This document shows positions 27,292-36,942 of a DNA stretch of 64,000 nt, piece after piece. Both the position numbers and the translations under genes were made by a program. Position 1 is the stretch's first letter. Every line of letters begins with the position of its first letter. Under the pieces are notes generated by a model. That model was not told the DNA's origin. It saw only the letters and a program-made list of their open reading frames with translations, and did not search any database. The stretch covers positions 62,001 through 126,000 of the forward strand of contig NZ_MRYI01000001.1 in the NCBI RefSeq assembly GCF_002260525.1, written 5' to 3'. This DNA is from Hahella sp. CCB-MM4 (GTDB lineage: Bacteria; Pseudomonadota; Gammaproteobacteria; Pseudomonadales; Oleiphilaceae).

Positions 27292-27408
27292 TTCCACGCA
27301 CTTAATTCAGACCAGCTTCATTTCAGAGCAACCTCGCCGCCACACTTAATTCTGCTGCCCCTTTCCTCTGGCTACAACTTTCGTAAATAGTGTCAACATG
27401 CGCACTAA

Positions 27409-27424
27409 CCAAGCGCTTGCTTGG
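27409..27424. promoter_or_regulatory. Candidate operator before the acyl-CoA dehydrogenase gene
   Basis: CCAAGC and GCTTGG flank GCTT, a perfect six-base palindrome about 50 bases before the start codon. Such palindromes are typical of TetR-family repressors that control fatty-acid genes, but the regulator is unknown. Confidence 0.4.
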
Positions 27425-27475
27425 GAGACAAATACCTCTTATGCTGATTGAAAACAATAAGCAGAAGAGCCTCTC

Positions 27476-28612
27476 ATGCCCCCCTTCAATGAAACTCACG
27501 AACTTGTACGCTCCACAGTGCGCGAATTCATCAAACGCCATGTCCTGCCACATATCCAAGAGTGGGAGGAAAACAATGAATTCCCCAGAGAGATATATCA
27601 ACTGGCCGGTCAGGCAGGTATTCTCGGCATAGGCCACCCGGAACAATGGGGCGGCACCGGCGCAGATGACCTGTATATGAAAGTCGCTGCCAGTGAAGAA
27701 CTGATGCGCTCAACTTCCGGCGGCTTTGTCGCCAGCCTCGGCTCCCTTGATATTGCACTTCCCCCAATCGAACATTGGGGCAGTCAGGAGCTGAAAAACA
27801 AGGTCATTACAGAGGTACTGAAAGGCGAGAAAATCGCCGCTCTGGCCATTACAGAACCAGGCGGCGGATCTGATGTCGCCAACCTGAAGACCCGCGCCAG
27901 GAAAGACGGTGACCACTATCAGGTTAACGGCAGTAAAACCTTCATCACCAGCGGTATCAGAGCAGACTACTACACCGTCGCCGTTCGCACGGGAGGAGAA
28001 GGTTATGGTGGCATCAGCCTGCTCTTGATAGAAAAAGGAACCCCCGGTTTTCACATCGGCCGCAAACTCAACAAAATGGGCTGGTGGGCCAGCGACACTG
28101 CTGAATTGTTCTTCGATGACTGCAGTGTTCCCACTTCCAATCTCATTGGACCGGAAAACGCCGGTTTCCCGGCGATCATGAGCAACTTTCTCAAGGAACG
28201 TCTCGCCTTGTCCGTGATGGCTTACATGACCGCCCAGATGGCCTACGAAGAATCTCTGGCTTATGTGAAACAGCGTGAAGCCTTCGGCCGGCCAATCGGT
28301 AAATTCCAGGTGATTCGGCACAAGCTGGTAGACATGGCCACGCAAATCGATATTGCACGTCAATATACCTACCATTCCACCGACCTCATTCAGGCAGGCA
28401 AAAATCCAATCAAAGAAGTCTCCATGGCCAAGAACTTTGCTACTGACGTAGCAGACCAGGTGACCTACGAGGCTGTGCAGATTTTCGGAGGCATGGGATA
28501 CATGCGGGAATCGGTAGTTGAGAGACTCTATCGGGATGCCAGAATACTTTCTATCGGCGGAGGGACCACCGAGATCATGAAAGAAATCATCGCCAAGCAG
28601 ATTGGCCTGTAG
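27476..28612 (+). CDS. Acyl-CoA dehydrogenase
   Basis: 378 residues, an FAD-dependent acyl-CoA dehydrogenase of fatty-acid or branched-chain oxidation. Seen: ALAITEPGGGSDVANLKT (substrate/FAD contact), VNGSKTFITSG, REAFGRPIGKFQ, and the C-terminal QIFGGMGYMRESVVERLYRD then GGGTTEIMK, which bind FAD and close the active site. Length is normal. Start ATG follows GAAGAG. It stands alone between rpiA and ppa with a palindromic operator upstream. The acyl-chain specificity cannot be told from sequence. It probably belongs to the lipid metabolism of this lipid-storing organism. Confidence 0.92.
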   Translation: MPPFNETHELVRSTVREFIKRHVLPHIQEWEENNEFPREIYQLAGQAGILGIGHPEQWGGTGADDLYMKVAASEELMRSTSGGFVASLGSLDIALPPIEHWGSQELKNKVITEVLKGEKIAALAITEPGGGSDVANLKTRARKDGDHYQVNGSKTFITSGIRADYYTVAVRTGGEGYGGISLLLIEKGTPGFHIGRKLNKMGWWASDTAELFFDDCSVPTSNLIGPENAGFPAIMSNFLKERLALSVMAYMTAQMAYEESLAYVKQREAFGRPIGKFQVIRHKLVDMATQIDIARQYTYHSTDLIQAGKNPIKEVSMAKNFATDVADQVTYEAVQIFGGMGYMRESVVERLYRDARILSIGGGTTEIMKEIIAKQIGL

Positions 28613-28698
28613 CACTCACCAGCCCGGCTGATGCCATCTATTTGATATGCTCCCCAAGTTGTTGGCATGCCGCCATGGAGTTGTGGGTTCAAACTGCC

Positions 28699-28704
28699 TA
28701 TAAT
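28699..28704 (+). promoter_or_regulatory. Likely -10 box for ppa
   Basis: Consensus TATAAT 40 bases before the ppa start. The -35 region (GGAGTT) is weak. Confidence 0.5.
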
Positions 28705-28743
28705 TTGGGGCCACGAATTTGAACTCAATGGAAATCGGACATT

Positions 28744-29274
28744 ATGAACTTCGAACATATTTCAGCCGGTAAAGACCTGCCTGAAGATTTTAACTGTGTT
28801 GTCGAAATCCCTGCCCAAAGCAGCCCGATCAAGTATGAAATCGATAAAGACTCAGGTGCAGTTGTTGTAGACCGCTTCATGGCTACCCCAATGTTCTACC
28901 CGGCCAACTACGGCTTCATTCCTCACACCCTGTCTGACGACGGCGATCCCCTGGATGTACTGGTCGTCGCTCCGTATCCGATTCAGGCTGGTGCTGTTAT
29001 CCGCTGCCGCCCCGTTGGTGTTCTGAAGATGACCGACGAAGCTGGCGAAGACTATAAACTACTGGCTGTTCCACACTCTAAACTGACTCCGCTGTACAGC
29101 AAAGTCCAAGAACCGAGCGATCTCCCCGAGCTTTTAATCAAACAAATCGAGCACTTTTTCGAAAACTACAAAGATCTCGAACCCGGCAAATGGGTAAAAG
29201 TTGAAGGTTGGGCAGGAAGTGATGAAGCTCGCAAAGCGATCATGGATTCTGTAGCCGCATACAACAAAGGCTAA
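28744..29274 (+). CDS. ppa: Inorganic pyrophosphatase
   Basis: 176 residues, family I soluble pyrophosphatase that splits PPi and so drives biosynthesis. The metal-binding signature is [28 protein letters not shown] and [15 protein letters not shown] are also typical. Length equals E. coli Ppa (176). Its own promoter and a following hairpin (29317-29341) suggest a single-gene unit. Confidence 0.97.
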   Translation: MNFEHISAGKDLPEDFNCVVEIPAQSSPIKYEIDKDSGAVVVDRFMATPMFYPANYGFIPHTLSDDGDPLDVLVVAPYPIQAGAVIRCRPVGVLKMTDEAGEDYKLLAVPHSKLTPLYSKVQEPSDLPELLIKQIEHFFENYKDLEPGKWVKVEGWAGSDEARKAIMDSVAAYNKG

Positions 29275-29316
29275 ACTGAGTCACTGAAAAGTCGGTGCCT
29301 TTAGCATCGCTTTTCC

Positions 29317-29341
29317 GGGGCGCACTCAAATGGGTCGCCCC
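29317..29341 (+). terminator. Hairpin after ppa
   Basis: GGGGCG and CGCCCC enclose a 13-base loop, followed by TCTTA, 43 bases past the ppa stop. Confidence 0.55.
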
Positions 29342-29431
29342 TCTTACGATGGTTCGATAAGCAGCTGATAGCCACAAGAACATTGACGGTCTGCTTATGG
29401 ATCGTGGTTTCATTCTGGCTTTGGCGAAAAC

Positions 29432-30877
29432 ATGTCTTTTGAGAACACCGCACCTTCTATATCAAACCGCCTGATATTTCTCCACCTGACGACAACTCAC
29501 GACAACTCTATCCGAACGATACTCGACGTTGTCACCACCTCAGAAGCATTAGAAAAGCTAGACATCCATATTATTCTCACTCCCGAAACCGCGACGGAAT
29601 GGGGAAATCACGCGCTACCATCCAACATCAGGACCGAAATCTGCCACTCTCCGGACAAGCAGTCAGTTGCCGACCAGATACTTAAAATTCTGGCTGCCAA
29701 CCATGCAATGGCGGGTGTCATGGTAAACAACACCCAGGAACAGGAAATTGGAGCAATAGTACGCACAAGCTGCTCCCATCCTGTATTCATTTGGCGAACC
29801 TGGCATGAGTTTGAGCCTCTTGAAAACAACCGTTCCAATAAGCGTTTTTACAACAAACAGACTGACATAAACTGCTTCGCCAGCAGAGAGATTTACCAGC
29901 AGTTCAGGGCTCCTCGCCAGAAGCCACTGGGGCTAGGCAATCCTTACGTGTTGGAACAGGAATCTTTGGGGCTGGATAGTCTGAAGCTCATGCTTGAACA
30001 TGGACTTCTAAGCTTATTCTTCCCTACCCGACAGCATCAGGTGTCGGGAAATAAACGAAGTTATTCTCACATTAAGCTGACTTATGTGACGCATTTCTAC
30101 TGCAATCAGAAAACTACTGATTCCGTGATCCAGCTACTGACAAAATATGCGTCCTACCCAAAAGAATTATTAGATCGAATTCACTTTGTCATCGTGGATG
30201 ATGGATCGCCCATAGAATATGAAATACCTGATTTGCCACTCAACCTGACATGGCTAAAGGTTAAGAAAGACATTCGCTGGAATCAGGCAGGGGCTCGCAA
30301 CCTTGGCGTTTTATATGCAAAATCCGATAGTGTCATTGCCACAGATCTGGATCATGAGTTTCCTGAAAGCACTTTAGAGAAACTACTTAAGTTGAAGAGC
30401 ATTGGTAAGCGGCTTTATAAGTTCTGGCGTAAAAATCCTGAAAATAACACCTGGAAAAAAGGACACCCCAATATTTTCCTGTTTTCAAGAGGTCGCTTCT
30501 TTGAGCTGTTTGGATATGATGAGGAATTCGCCGGAAACTATGGAGCGGAGGATTTCCGGTTTGTTAAGTTCCATAAGGATCAGGGAACCATCCACGTTCA
30601 TCTGCCTAAGAAATATTTCTGCATTGAGCGCCAGGATATTGACCGCAAACGGTCTTACCACAGCTTAAACAGGGACCTGTCGTTCAACACTCCCGTCGAT
30701 GCACGCAAGAAACTGGAATTCCAATGGTATGGCCATGGCTACGGGCACAGCCGCAGCTCTTTCAACTTTGAGCACGAGGTGTTGCGGGAATATTGGAGAG
30801 AGCCCCCACCACCTTCCATTGATAAGTCATGGAAAAGACGGTACCTGTTGAGGACTCTGCTGCCAAAAGGATGGTAA
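29432..30877 (+). CDS. Glycosyltransferase-like protein (GT2/GT-A fold) with an extra N-terminal region
   Basis: 481 residues. The C-terminal part (about 212-400) has a GT-A nucleotide-sugar fold: VTHFYC strand, IVDDGSP (DDGS 256-259), NQAGARNLGV, a metal-binding DLDH at 305-308, and a late acidic GAEDF segment in the acceptor loop. The first 210 residues are unlike a glycosyltransferase core: a strand-helix series (FLHLTTTHDNS, VMVNNTQEQE) that I do not recognise. No membrane helix. It is the first gene of the LPS region and ends 38 bases from the convergent hldE. The donor and acceptor sugars are unknown. Confidence 0.7.
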   Translation: MSFENTAPSISNRLIFLHLTTTHDNSIRTILDVVTTSEALEKLDIHIILTPETATEWGNHALPSNIRTEICHSPDKQSVADQILKILAANHAMAGVMVNNTQEQEIGAIVRTSCSHPVFIWRTWHEFEPLENNRSNKRFYNKQTDINCFASREIYQQFRAPRQKPLGLGNPYVLEQESLGLDSLKLMLEHGLLSLFFPTRQHQVSGNKRSYSHIKLTYVTHFYCNQKTTDSVIQLLTKYASYPKELLDRIHFVIVDDGSPIEYEIPDLPLNLTWLKVKKDIRWNQAGARNLGVLYAKSDSVIATDLDHEFPESTLEKLLKLKSIGKRLYKFWRKNPENNTWKKGHPNIFLFSRGRFFELFGYDEEFAGNYGAEDFRFVKFHKDQGTIHVHLPKKYFCIERQDIDRKRSYHSLNRDLSFNTPVDARKKLEFQWYGHGYGHSRSSFNFEHEVLREYWREPPPPSIDKSWKRRYLLRTLLPKGW

Positions 30878-30915
30878 ATAACAAAGAGTGATAAATAGTT
30901 AGCGGGCTCGCTGCT

Positions 30916-32343
30916 CTACGACTGCTTCTTGATTTTTTCAACAATGGCAGTTGTGGAGCAATTATCGAGGAAATCCAAAGCCTTCACTTCGCCACCATAG
31001 CTCTCAACGATTTCCCAGCCGACCACCTGTTCCTTGGAGTAATCACCCCCTTTCACCAGAATATTCGGCTTGAGCGTCTCCAAGAGTCTTTCCGGTGTAT
31101 CGTCGTCATACCATGTCACCCAATCCACCGATTCAAGCCCGGCCAATACTGCCATACGGCGATCCAATGAGTTGATTGGGCGTGCATCACCTTTCAGGCG
31201 CCGAACAGATTCATCGCTATTGATGGCTACCACCAGCCGATCCCCCAGCTTACGCGCCTGTTCCAGATACCCGACATGACCGGCATGGATAATGTCGAAA
31301 CAGCCGTTGGTAAAGACAATTTTTTCACCGTGGGCTCTGGCGTCTTCAAGGGCATACTTAAGCTGCTCCTCAGTCATAACGCCATGCCCGGCTCCCTGGA
31401 GCTGCTGAGTGGCGCGGCGCAATTCGGGCCCGCTTACAGTGGCGGTTCCCAGCTTGCCAACCACAATACTGGCGGCAATATTTGCCAGTGCCACGGCATC
31501 TTCCATGGTACTTCCTGCCCCCAGCGCAGCCGCTAGTGTGGAAATCACCGTATCACCGGCCCCTGTAACATCAAATACTTCCTTGGCATAGGCAGGAAAG
31601 TGAAGCTCCGGCTGACCTCGACGTAACAGGGTCATACCATGTTCACTACGGGTGACCAGCAGAGCCTCCAACGAAAGCTCTTCAATTAACTTCTGACCGC
31701 GCGCGACCAATTCATTTTCAGATTCGCAGTGTCCGACGACAGCTTCAAACTCGCTAAGATTAGGTGTCAGCAAGGTCGCCCCTCGATATTTACCGAAGTC
31801 ACTTCCTTTAGGATCCACCAATACAGGAATACTTGCTTTGCGTGACATCGTGATAAAGACCTGCGGGTCGGAAAGCGCTCCCTTTCCATAGTCGGATAAA
31901 ATCACAGCCCCCGACTTCTCCAATTGATCTGAGACCCTGGCTTCCAACCCCTTTTGATCGCACCCTGCGAAGCTTTCCTCAAAATCCATGCGAATTAATT
32001 GCTGGTGCCGACTGATTACCCGTAGCTTGGTGATGGTGGGCAAGGTCTCATGCTGGTAGAAATCAGCGAGTATTCCGGCGGATTCGAGTCGCTGAGCTAA
32101 CGCATCTGCAGCTTCATCTCTTCCCGTAATACCAGACAACACCGCAGCGCTACCCAAGGCTGCAATATTGAGCGCAACGTTGGCGGCACCACCTGGCCGA
32201 TCTTCGATTTGTCCCACTTTCACAACCGGCACCGGAGCTTCAGGAGAAATACGGGATGTCGACCCGTACCAATAGCGATCCAGCATGACATCTCCGACAA
32301 CCAACACCCTGGCATTTTGAAAAGGGGGAACCTGAACTTGCAT
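30916..32343 (-). CDS. hldE: Bifunctional heptose kinase/adenylyltransferase HldE
   Basis: 475 residues. The N-terminal ribokinase-type domain ([42 protein letters not shown]) phosphorylates heptose-7-phosphate; the C-terminal nucleotidyltransferase ([20 protein letters not shown]) makes ADP-heptose for the LPS inner core. Length matches E. coli HldE (477). I chose the ATG at 32343; the frame extends 24 codons further up, but those residues are not part of the family. Divergent from the lipid A acyltransferase gene. Confidence 0.97.
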   Translation of the reverse strand: MQVQVPPFQNARVLVVGDVMLDRYWYGSTSRISPEAPVPVVKVGQIEDRPGGAANVALNIAALGSAAVLSGITGRDEAADALAQRLESAGILADFYQHETLPTITKLRVISRHQQLIRMDFEESFAGCDQKGLEARVSDQLEKSGAVILSDYGKGALSDPQVFITMSRKASIPVLVDPKGSDFGKYRGATLLTPNLSEFEAVVGHCESENELVARGQKLIEELSLEALLVTRSEHGMTLLRRGQPELHFPAYAKEVFDVTGAGDTVISTLAAALGAGSTMEDAVALANIAASIVVGKLGTATVSGPELRRATQQLQGAGHGVMTEEQLKYALEDARAHGEKIVFTNGCFDIIHAGHVGYLEQARKLGDRLVVAINSDESVRRLKGDARPINSLDRRMAVLAGLESVDWVTWYDDDTPERLLETLKPNILVKGGDYSKEQVVGWEIVESYGGEVKALDFLDNCSTTAIVEKIKKQS

Positions 32344-32526
32344 CAACTCAAATCTCTTTTTTAATCCTGAAATTGCTCCCACGCCGCACCATTTGGCACA
32401 GCCAGGAAGGGGCATCGACCGGCAGCCATATTACCATGCACAACCAACTCGGGCACCTGCTTCAATTGGCAATCCTGTTTGACCAAACTGGAGCTACCCG
32501 CACAATGTGGGTAGAATATCCGGATT

Positions 32527-33525
32527 TTGGCGGACCACTACAAAGTGTCGGAAACATCCCAACGTCATTCCGGTCAGCAATCTGGAATTTCATCCAGCAA
32601 CAGCGCCGGGAAACTACGCTATTCGGATTTCACCCATCCCAAATACTGGCTGACCTGGATTGGCATTGCCTGCCTGTGGGTCGCCGCCAAGCTGCCGCTA
32701 ATCGCCCAGAGAATCCTTGGCAAAGGCTTGGGTCTGCTAGGTTACTACTGCATTCCCCGACGTCGTCAAGTGGCCGAGGTAAATATCCGCTTATGCTTTC
32801 CAGAACTTTCTGCTGAAGAACAGAAGTCACTGGTTAAACAGGCCTTTGTAAGCAATGCTATAGGATTTTTTGAAGCAGCTTCAGCCTGGTTTTCCTCCCC
32901 CGAACGTTTCCGGCCAATCACGAATGTTCACGGACTTGAATATTTGCAGGCAGCCCAGGCAAAAGGTAATGGCGTCATACTCTTGGGGGGACACTACAGT
33001 ACACTGGATCTTGGCGGCGCCCTGTTCAGCCTGTATTCCTCTGCGGCCAGCATGCAGCGTGACCACGACAACCCGCTTTTTAATCTCGTGATGACCCGCC
33101 GACGCCTGAGGTTCTGCGACGGGTTGCTGAGCAAGGATGATTTAAGAGGCCTCATCAAACTACTAAGAGATGGGCGAACCATCTGGTACGCCACCGATCA
33201 GGACTATGGGAAACGAGGCAGTGTTTTTGCCCCATTTTTCGGCGTTCCCGCAGCCACTATTACAGCAACTGCCAGAATAGCGAATAAGACAGGTGCTGCG
33301 GTAGTACCCTTTAGCCACTTCAGAAATGCGAAAGGCGGGTATGAAGTTTATTTTGGAAAGGCCTTGGAAGCGTATCCCAGCGGGGATGATGTCAGTGACG
33401 CCACCACAACCAATAAAATCATTGAAGAGGAGATACGACGCTATCCTGATCAGTATCTCTGGATGCACAAGCGCTTCAAATCCCAACCGGAAGGTGAAGA
33501 TCATCACCTATATGGCGGAAAATAG
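32527..33525 (+). CDS. Lipid A late acyltransferase, LpxL/HtrB family
   Basis: 332 residues. It begins with a membrane-associating segment (THPKYWLTWIGIACLW, as in LpxL), then the HX4D catalytic motif HYSTLD within GGHYSTLDLGG, and ends with the family's YLWMHKRFK. It adds a secondary acyl chain to Kdo2-lipid A on the inner face of the inner membrane. LpxL and LpxM cannot be separated with certainty. The start is uncertain: TTG at 32527 is the first after a stop, GTG at 32545 is another option, and neither has a clear ribosome site. Confidence 0.88.
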   Translation: MADHYKVSETSQRHSGQQSGISSSNSAGKLRYSDFTHPKYWLTWIGIACLWVAAKLPLIAQRILGKGLGLLGYYCIPRRRQVAEVNIRLCFPELSAEEQKSLVKQAFVSNAIGFFEAASAWFSSPERFRPITNVHGLEYLQAAQAKGNGVILLGGHYSTLDLGGALFSLYSSAASMQRDHDNPLFNLVMTRRRLRFCDGLLSKDDLRGLIKLLRDGRTIWYATDQDYGKRGSVFAPFFGVPAATITATARIANKTGAAVVPFSHFRNAKGGYEVYFGKALEAYPSGDDVSDATTTNKIIEEEIRRYPDQYLWMHKRFKSQPEGEDHHLYGGK

Positions 33526-33559
33526 TCCTTAGACTCATGTGTCTATTCTGTTTATATAT

Positions 33560-33611
33560 ATGTGAGCACATCTATATAAATGCGAACACACTCAGTATGC
33601 ATGTGAATACA
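33560..33611. repeat. Three copies of ATGTGAGCACA-like repeat, 20-21 bases apart
   Basis: ATGTGAGCACA (33560), ATGCGAACACA (33580) and ATGTGAATACA (33601) lie in the 115-base gap before the waaQ-like gene, one per two DNA helical turns. They could be binding sites on one DNA face or a simple tandem duplication. Confidence 0.7.
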
Positions 33612-33640
33612 CTTTAAGATTGCGGGAACATTAAAATTCA

Positions 33641-34735
33641 ATGTCGGCTTCCAATGAATATGTCACCGATGGCGTAGACTTTAATCAGGTCAAGCGAGTA
33701 CTGATCATTAAGCTGCGTCACCATGGTGACGTACTGATTACCTCTCCGATGTTTACGGCGCTGAAGGAACAGTTTCCCCATCTGGAAATTGATGCTCTGG
33801 TATACCTGGATACCGCCTCGATGCTTGAGTTTCATCCCCACCTTAGCCAACTCCATACAATTGACAGGCAGTGGAAAAAGCTGGGGATCAAAGGCCAGAT
33901 TCGAGAAGAGTGGAGTCTGATCAAACGATTGAAAGAACGCCAGTATGATGTTGTCTTTCACATGACGGATCATTGGCGGGGGCTTACCCTGGTCAAATTT
34001 CTGAAGCCCAAAGTATCCATTACTCAGATCCACCCCAGGAGAACCGGTAGCTTCTGGAAAAAAAGCTTCGACTATAACTATCCGGTCAATTTTAAAAAGA
34101 GACACATGGTGGAAAAGCATCTTGATGCTCTCCGCCGCCTGGGAGTTTATCCCAGCACTGAAAGCAAACGCATGATAGCCATTCCCGGCGAGGAAGCAGA
34201 GTCCAAAGTTAAGTCACTTTTAGCAGACGCCGGCCTGGAACCGGGACAGTATATTCATATCCACCCCACTTCTCGCTGGCTGTTTAAAAGCTGGGATGTC
34301 GACAAAATGGCCGCTGTCATCAATCAGCTTCAGGCAAAAGGTTATCCTCTGGTTGTCACAGCTGCGCCGGACAGAGCGGAGATGCGAATGATGGACGCCA
34401 TACTGGCGCAAGTGGAAAAGCCAGTGGTAAATCTTTGCGGCAAGATTAATCTGAAAGAGTTAATGGCACTGATTCAACATGCCCGGCTGTTGATTGGCGT
34501 GGACTCAGTTCCTATGCATATTGCCTCCGCAACAAACACCCCCTGTGTTGCATTTTTTGGCCCCAGCAATGAACTTGAGTGGTCTCCCTGGATGAACAGA
34601 CATATCATCCTCTCATCAAATCACAGTTGTCGACCTTGCGACCTGGCAGGCTGCGGTGATGGCAGAAGGAGTGAGTGCCTCTCATCCATCACCGTTGAGC
34701 GTGCTCTATCCGCCGTGGAAACGCTGCTGTCATGA
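33641..34735 (+). CDS. waaQ: Heptosyltransferase, WaaQ-type (GT9)
   Basis: 364 residues, GT-B fold GT9 family. N-terminal RVLIIKLRHHGDVLITSPMF and C-terminal LIGVDSVPMHIASATNTPC with PSNELEWSPW are GT9 hallmarks, and the HHGD form plus MTDHWRG is typical of heptosyltransferase III (WaaQ). It adds a branch heptose to the inner core. Its last bases overlap the start of the WaaG-like gene (ATGA), so they are coupled. The three upstream repeats may regulate it. The specific linkage is inferred from family. Confidence 0.87.
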   Translation: MSASNEYVTDGVDFNQVKRVLIIKLRHHGDVLITSPMFTALKEQFPHLEIDALVYLDTASMLEFHPHLSQLHTIDRQWKKLGIKGQIREEWSLIKRLKERQYDVVFHMTDHWRGLTLVKFLKPKVSITQIHPRRTGSFWKKSFDYNYPVNFKKRHMVEKHLDALRRLGVYPSTESKRMIAIPGEEAESKVKSLLADAGLEPGQYIHIHPTSRWLFKSWDVDKMAAVINQLQAKGYPLVVTAAPDRAEMRMMDAILAQVEKPVVNLCGKINLKELMALIQHARLLIGVDSVPMHIASATNTPCVAFFGPSNELEWSPWMNRHIILSSNHSCRPCDLAGCGDGRRSECLSSITVERALSAVETLLS

Positions 34736-35862
34736 CCACAAAACTGGCCTTGATTCGCCAAAGATATCGCCCTGACGGAGGTGCAGAGCGATTTATCAGT
34801 CGGGCTCTTGAACGATTGGGTAGTCAGGAACTGGAAGTGACGGTGATTACACGGAAGTGGCAGGATCAGAAAGGCAATTTCAAGGTCCTGACCTGCAATC
34901 CCACAAAGTGGGGCCGAATCAGTCGGGAACGGGGCTTTGCCCGTCAAGTCTGCCAGCTATTGGAACAACACCATTTTGACTTGGTCCAGTCTCATGAGCG
35001 CTTGAGCTGCTGCGATATATACCGTGCAGGGGACGGTGTTCATAAGGTCTGGTTAGAACAACGCAAGAGAATCCTAAGCCCCCTTCAAAGGAAGTTGCTG
35101 GACCTGAGCCCATATCATCGCTATGTCTGCCAGGCAGAAAAATCGATGTTTGAGAGCCACAGGCTGAAGGCAGTTATTTGCAACTCCCATATGGTTAAAG
35201 AAGAAATTCTGGCCAACTTTCGACTGGAGCCTGAGAAAATTTCCGTCATCTACAATGGCATTGACACCGAGGTATTTACTCCTGCGCTACGTGACCAGTT
35301 TCGCCAAAAGAGACGGGAGGAAATGGAGTTCAACGACCAGGAAATTGTCGCAATATTTGTCGGCTCAGGCTTTGAACGCAAGGGCTTGGAAAGCGCCATT
35401 CGTGCCTTATCAGCATGCGAGAAACCGGTACGCTTAATCGTTGTCGGAACAGACAAACATTTGAACCACTACCAGCAGTTAGCAGTGCAGTTAGGTGTCA
35501 CCGTCCATTGGGCAGGAGTTCAAAAAGATGTACGCCCATACTATGCTGCGGCTGATTTCTTATTGTTGCCGACACTATATGACCCTTTCCCCAATGTGAT
35601 TTTTGAAGCCATGGCATGCGCCCTGCCGGTGATTACCAGCAAAAAGTGCGGTGGGGCTGAGCTGATAAAAGAAGGCATAAACGGATATACTTCAGACTCC
35701 CTGGATATCACCAGCATCGCCAATGCTATAAGTGAGCTTGATCATCCAGAGCGCTGCCTCACCATGGGTGACTCTGCTCGCCAGACTGTTGAAGCCTATA
35801 GCCTGGATCAGATGGGAGAGCAACTGACCGCCTTATACGCACATTTGCTGTGCCGCACCTGA
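34732..35862 (+). CDS. waaG: LPS core glucosyltransferase, WaaG-like (GT4)
   Basis: 376 residues, GT-B fold. N-terminal loop RYRPDGGAERFISRAL, a VYNGIDTEVFTP hinge, FVGSGFERKGLESAI and the donor-site PLYDPFPNVIFEAMACALPV-like stretch (YDPFPNVIFEAMACALP) are WaaG hallmarks. WaaG adds the first outer-core glucose to heptose II. It follows the waaQ-like gene with a four-base overlap, the order seen in enteric and pseudomonad waa clusters. Confidence 0.88.
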   Translation: MTTKLALIRQRYRPDGGAERFISRALERLGSQELEVTVITRKWQDQKGNFKVLTCNPTKWGRISRERGFARQVCQLLEQHHFDLVQSHERLSCCDIYRAGDGVHKVWLEQRKRILSPLQRKLLDLSPYHRYVCQAEKSMFESHRLKAVICNSHMVKEEILANFRLEPEKISVIYNGIDTEVFTPALRDQFRQKRREEMEFNDQEIVAIFVGSGFERKGLESAIRALSACEKPVRLIVVGTDKHLNHYQQLAVQLGVTVHWAGVQKDVRPYYAAADFLLLPTLYDPFPNVIFEAMACALPVITSKKCGGAELIKEGINGYTSDSLDITSIANAISELDHPERCLTMGDSARQTVEAYSLDQMGEQLTALYAHLLCRT

Positions 35863-35901
35863 ATAATTTAGGGACTAGGAAACTCATACGGAGTCTATCG
35901 A

Positions 35902-36942
35902 ATGAAACCATCCAATGCTCAATCGACATTACCCGCATTTCTGATCACCATTGATACAGAAGGCGATAATATTTGGGCGAGCCCCAGACAGATTGAGACG
36001 CAAAATGCCAAATTTCTGCCACGATTCCAGGAACTGTGTGAGCTCTACGGACTGAAGCCCACCTACCTGACCAATTATGAGATGGCAGTTTCGGACTCCT
36101 ACATAGAATTCGCCAGTGATTGCCTGCATCGAAAAACGGCAGAAATAGGTATGCACCTACACGCATGGAATAGCCCACCAGAAAAAGCCCTCACGGAAGA
36201 TGACTACCGCTTTCTACCTTATCTGATCGAATACCCCAAGGAACTGGTAGAACAAAAAATAGATTATCTGACCAAACTGCTGGAAGACACGTTTAACACC
36301 AAGATGACCAGTCATCGGGCCGGGCGCTGGGCGTTTGATGAACACTATGCACAAACTCTGGCAAAGCATGGATACAAAGTGGATTGTTCTGTCACGCCGG
36401 GAGTGAGCTGGCGCAAGAATATGGGCGACCCCAAACAGCAGGGGGGGACCGACTACCGCGACTTCCCTGACCATCCCTATTTCCTGGATCTCAACAATAT
36501 AGGTCAGGCAGGCAACTCCAACCTACTGGAGCTGCCTGTCAGCATACTTCCCAAATATTCTCCGTTTATCAGCCGCTGCCGCAAAGCCGTCAATCAGCTG
36601 AAGGGACGTCAAAAGGACGATGCCACAATATGGCTGCGCCCTAACGGAAAGAACCTGAAGCAAATGAAGAAAGTGCTGGATGAGGCTATTCGCAAAAACC
36701 GTCCCTATGTGGAATTTATTCTACACTCGTCCGAGTTTATGCCTGGCGGCAGCCCAACCTTTAAAACAAATGAATCGATTGAAGCTCTTTATAGAGATCT
36801 GACCCAGCTGTTCGAATACACTCGCCGCCATTTTATCGGGCTGACACTTACAGAGTTTGCGGAACAATTTCACCGGCAGGTGAAGCAGGATGATACTGAC
36901 GGAGAGCTTGCATCATTTCATCCATATAACGCTCAAACCTGA
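35902..36942 (+). CDS. Polysaccharide deacetylase family protein
   Basis: 346 residues, NodB-like fold. The first metal-site motif is ITIDTEGD (D18, D22 region), followed by GMHLHAW (H85, H87) and SHRAGRWAFD, which match the conserved motifs of the carbohydrate esterase 4 group. No signal peptide, so cytoplasmic, consistent with a step in LPS or polysaccharide assembly. Start ATG follows CGGAG. In Pseudomonas core clusters a de-N-acetylase gene (dnpA) holds a similar place, though of a different family. Its last 95 bases overlap the 3' end of the opposite glycosyltransferase gene. Confidence 0.82.
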   Translation: MKPSNAQSTLPAFLITIDTEGDNIWASPRQIETQNAKFLPRFQELCELYGLKPTYLTNYEMAVSDSYIEFASDCLHRKTAEIGMHLHAWNSPPEKALTEDDYRFLPYLIEYPKELVEQKIDYLTKLLEDTFNTKMTSHRAGRWAFDEHYAQTLAKHGYKVDCSVTPGVSWRKNMGDPKQQGGTDYRDFPDHPYFLDLNNIGQAGNSNLLELPVSILPKYSPFISRCRKAVNQLKGRQKDDATIWLRPNGKNLKQMKKVLDEAIRKNRPYVEFILHSSEFMPGGSPTFKTNESIEALYRDLTQLFEYTRRHFIGLTLTEFAEQFHRQVKQDDTDGELASFHPYNAQT

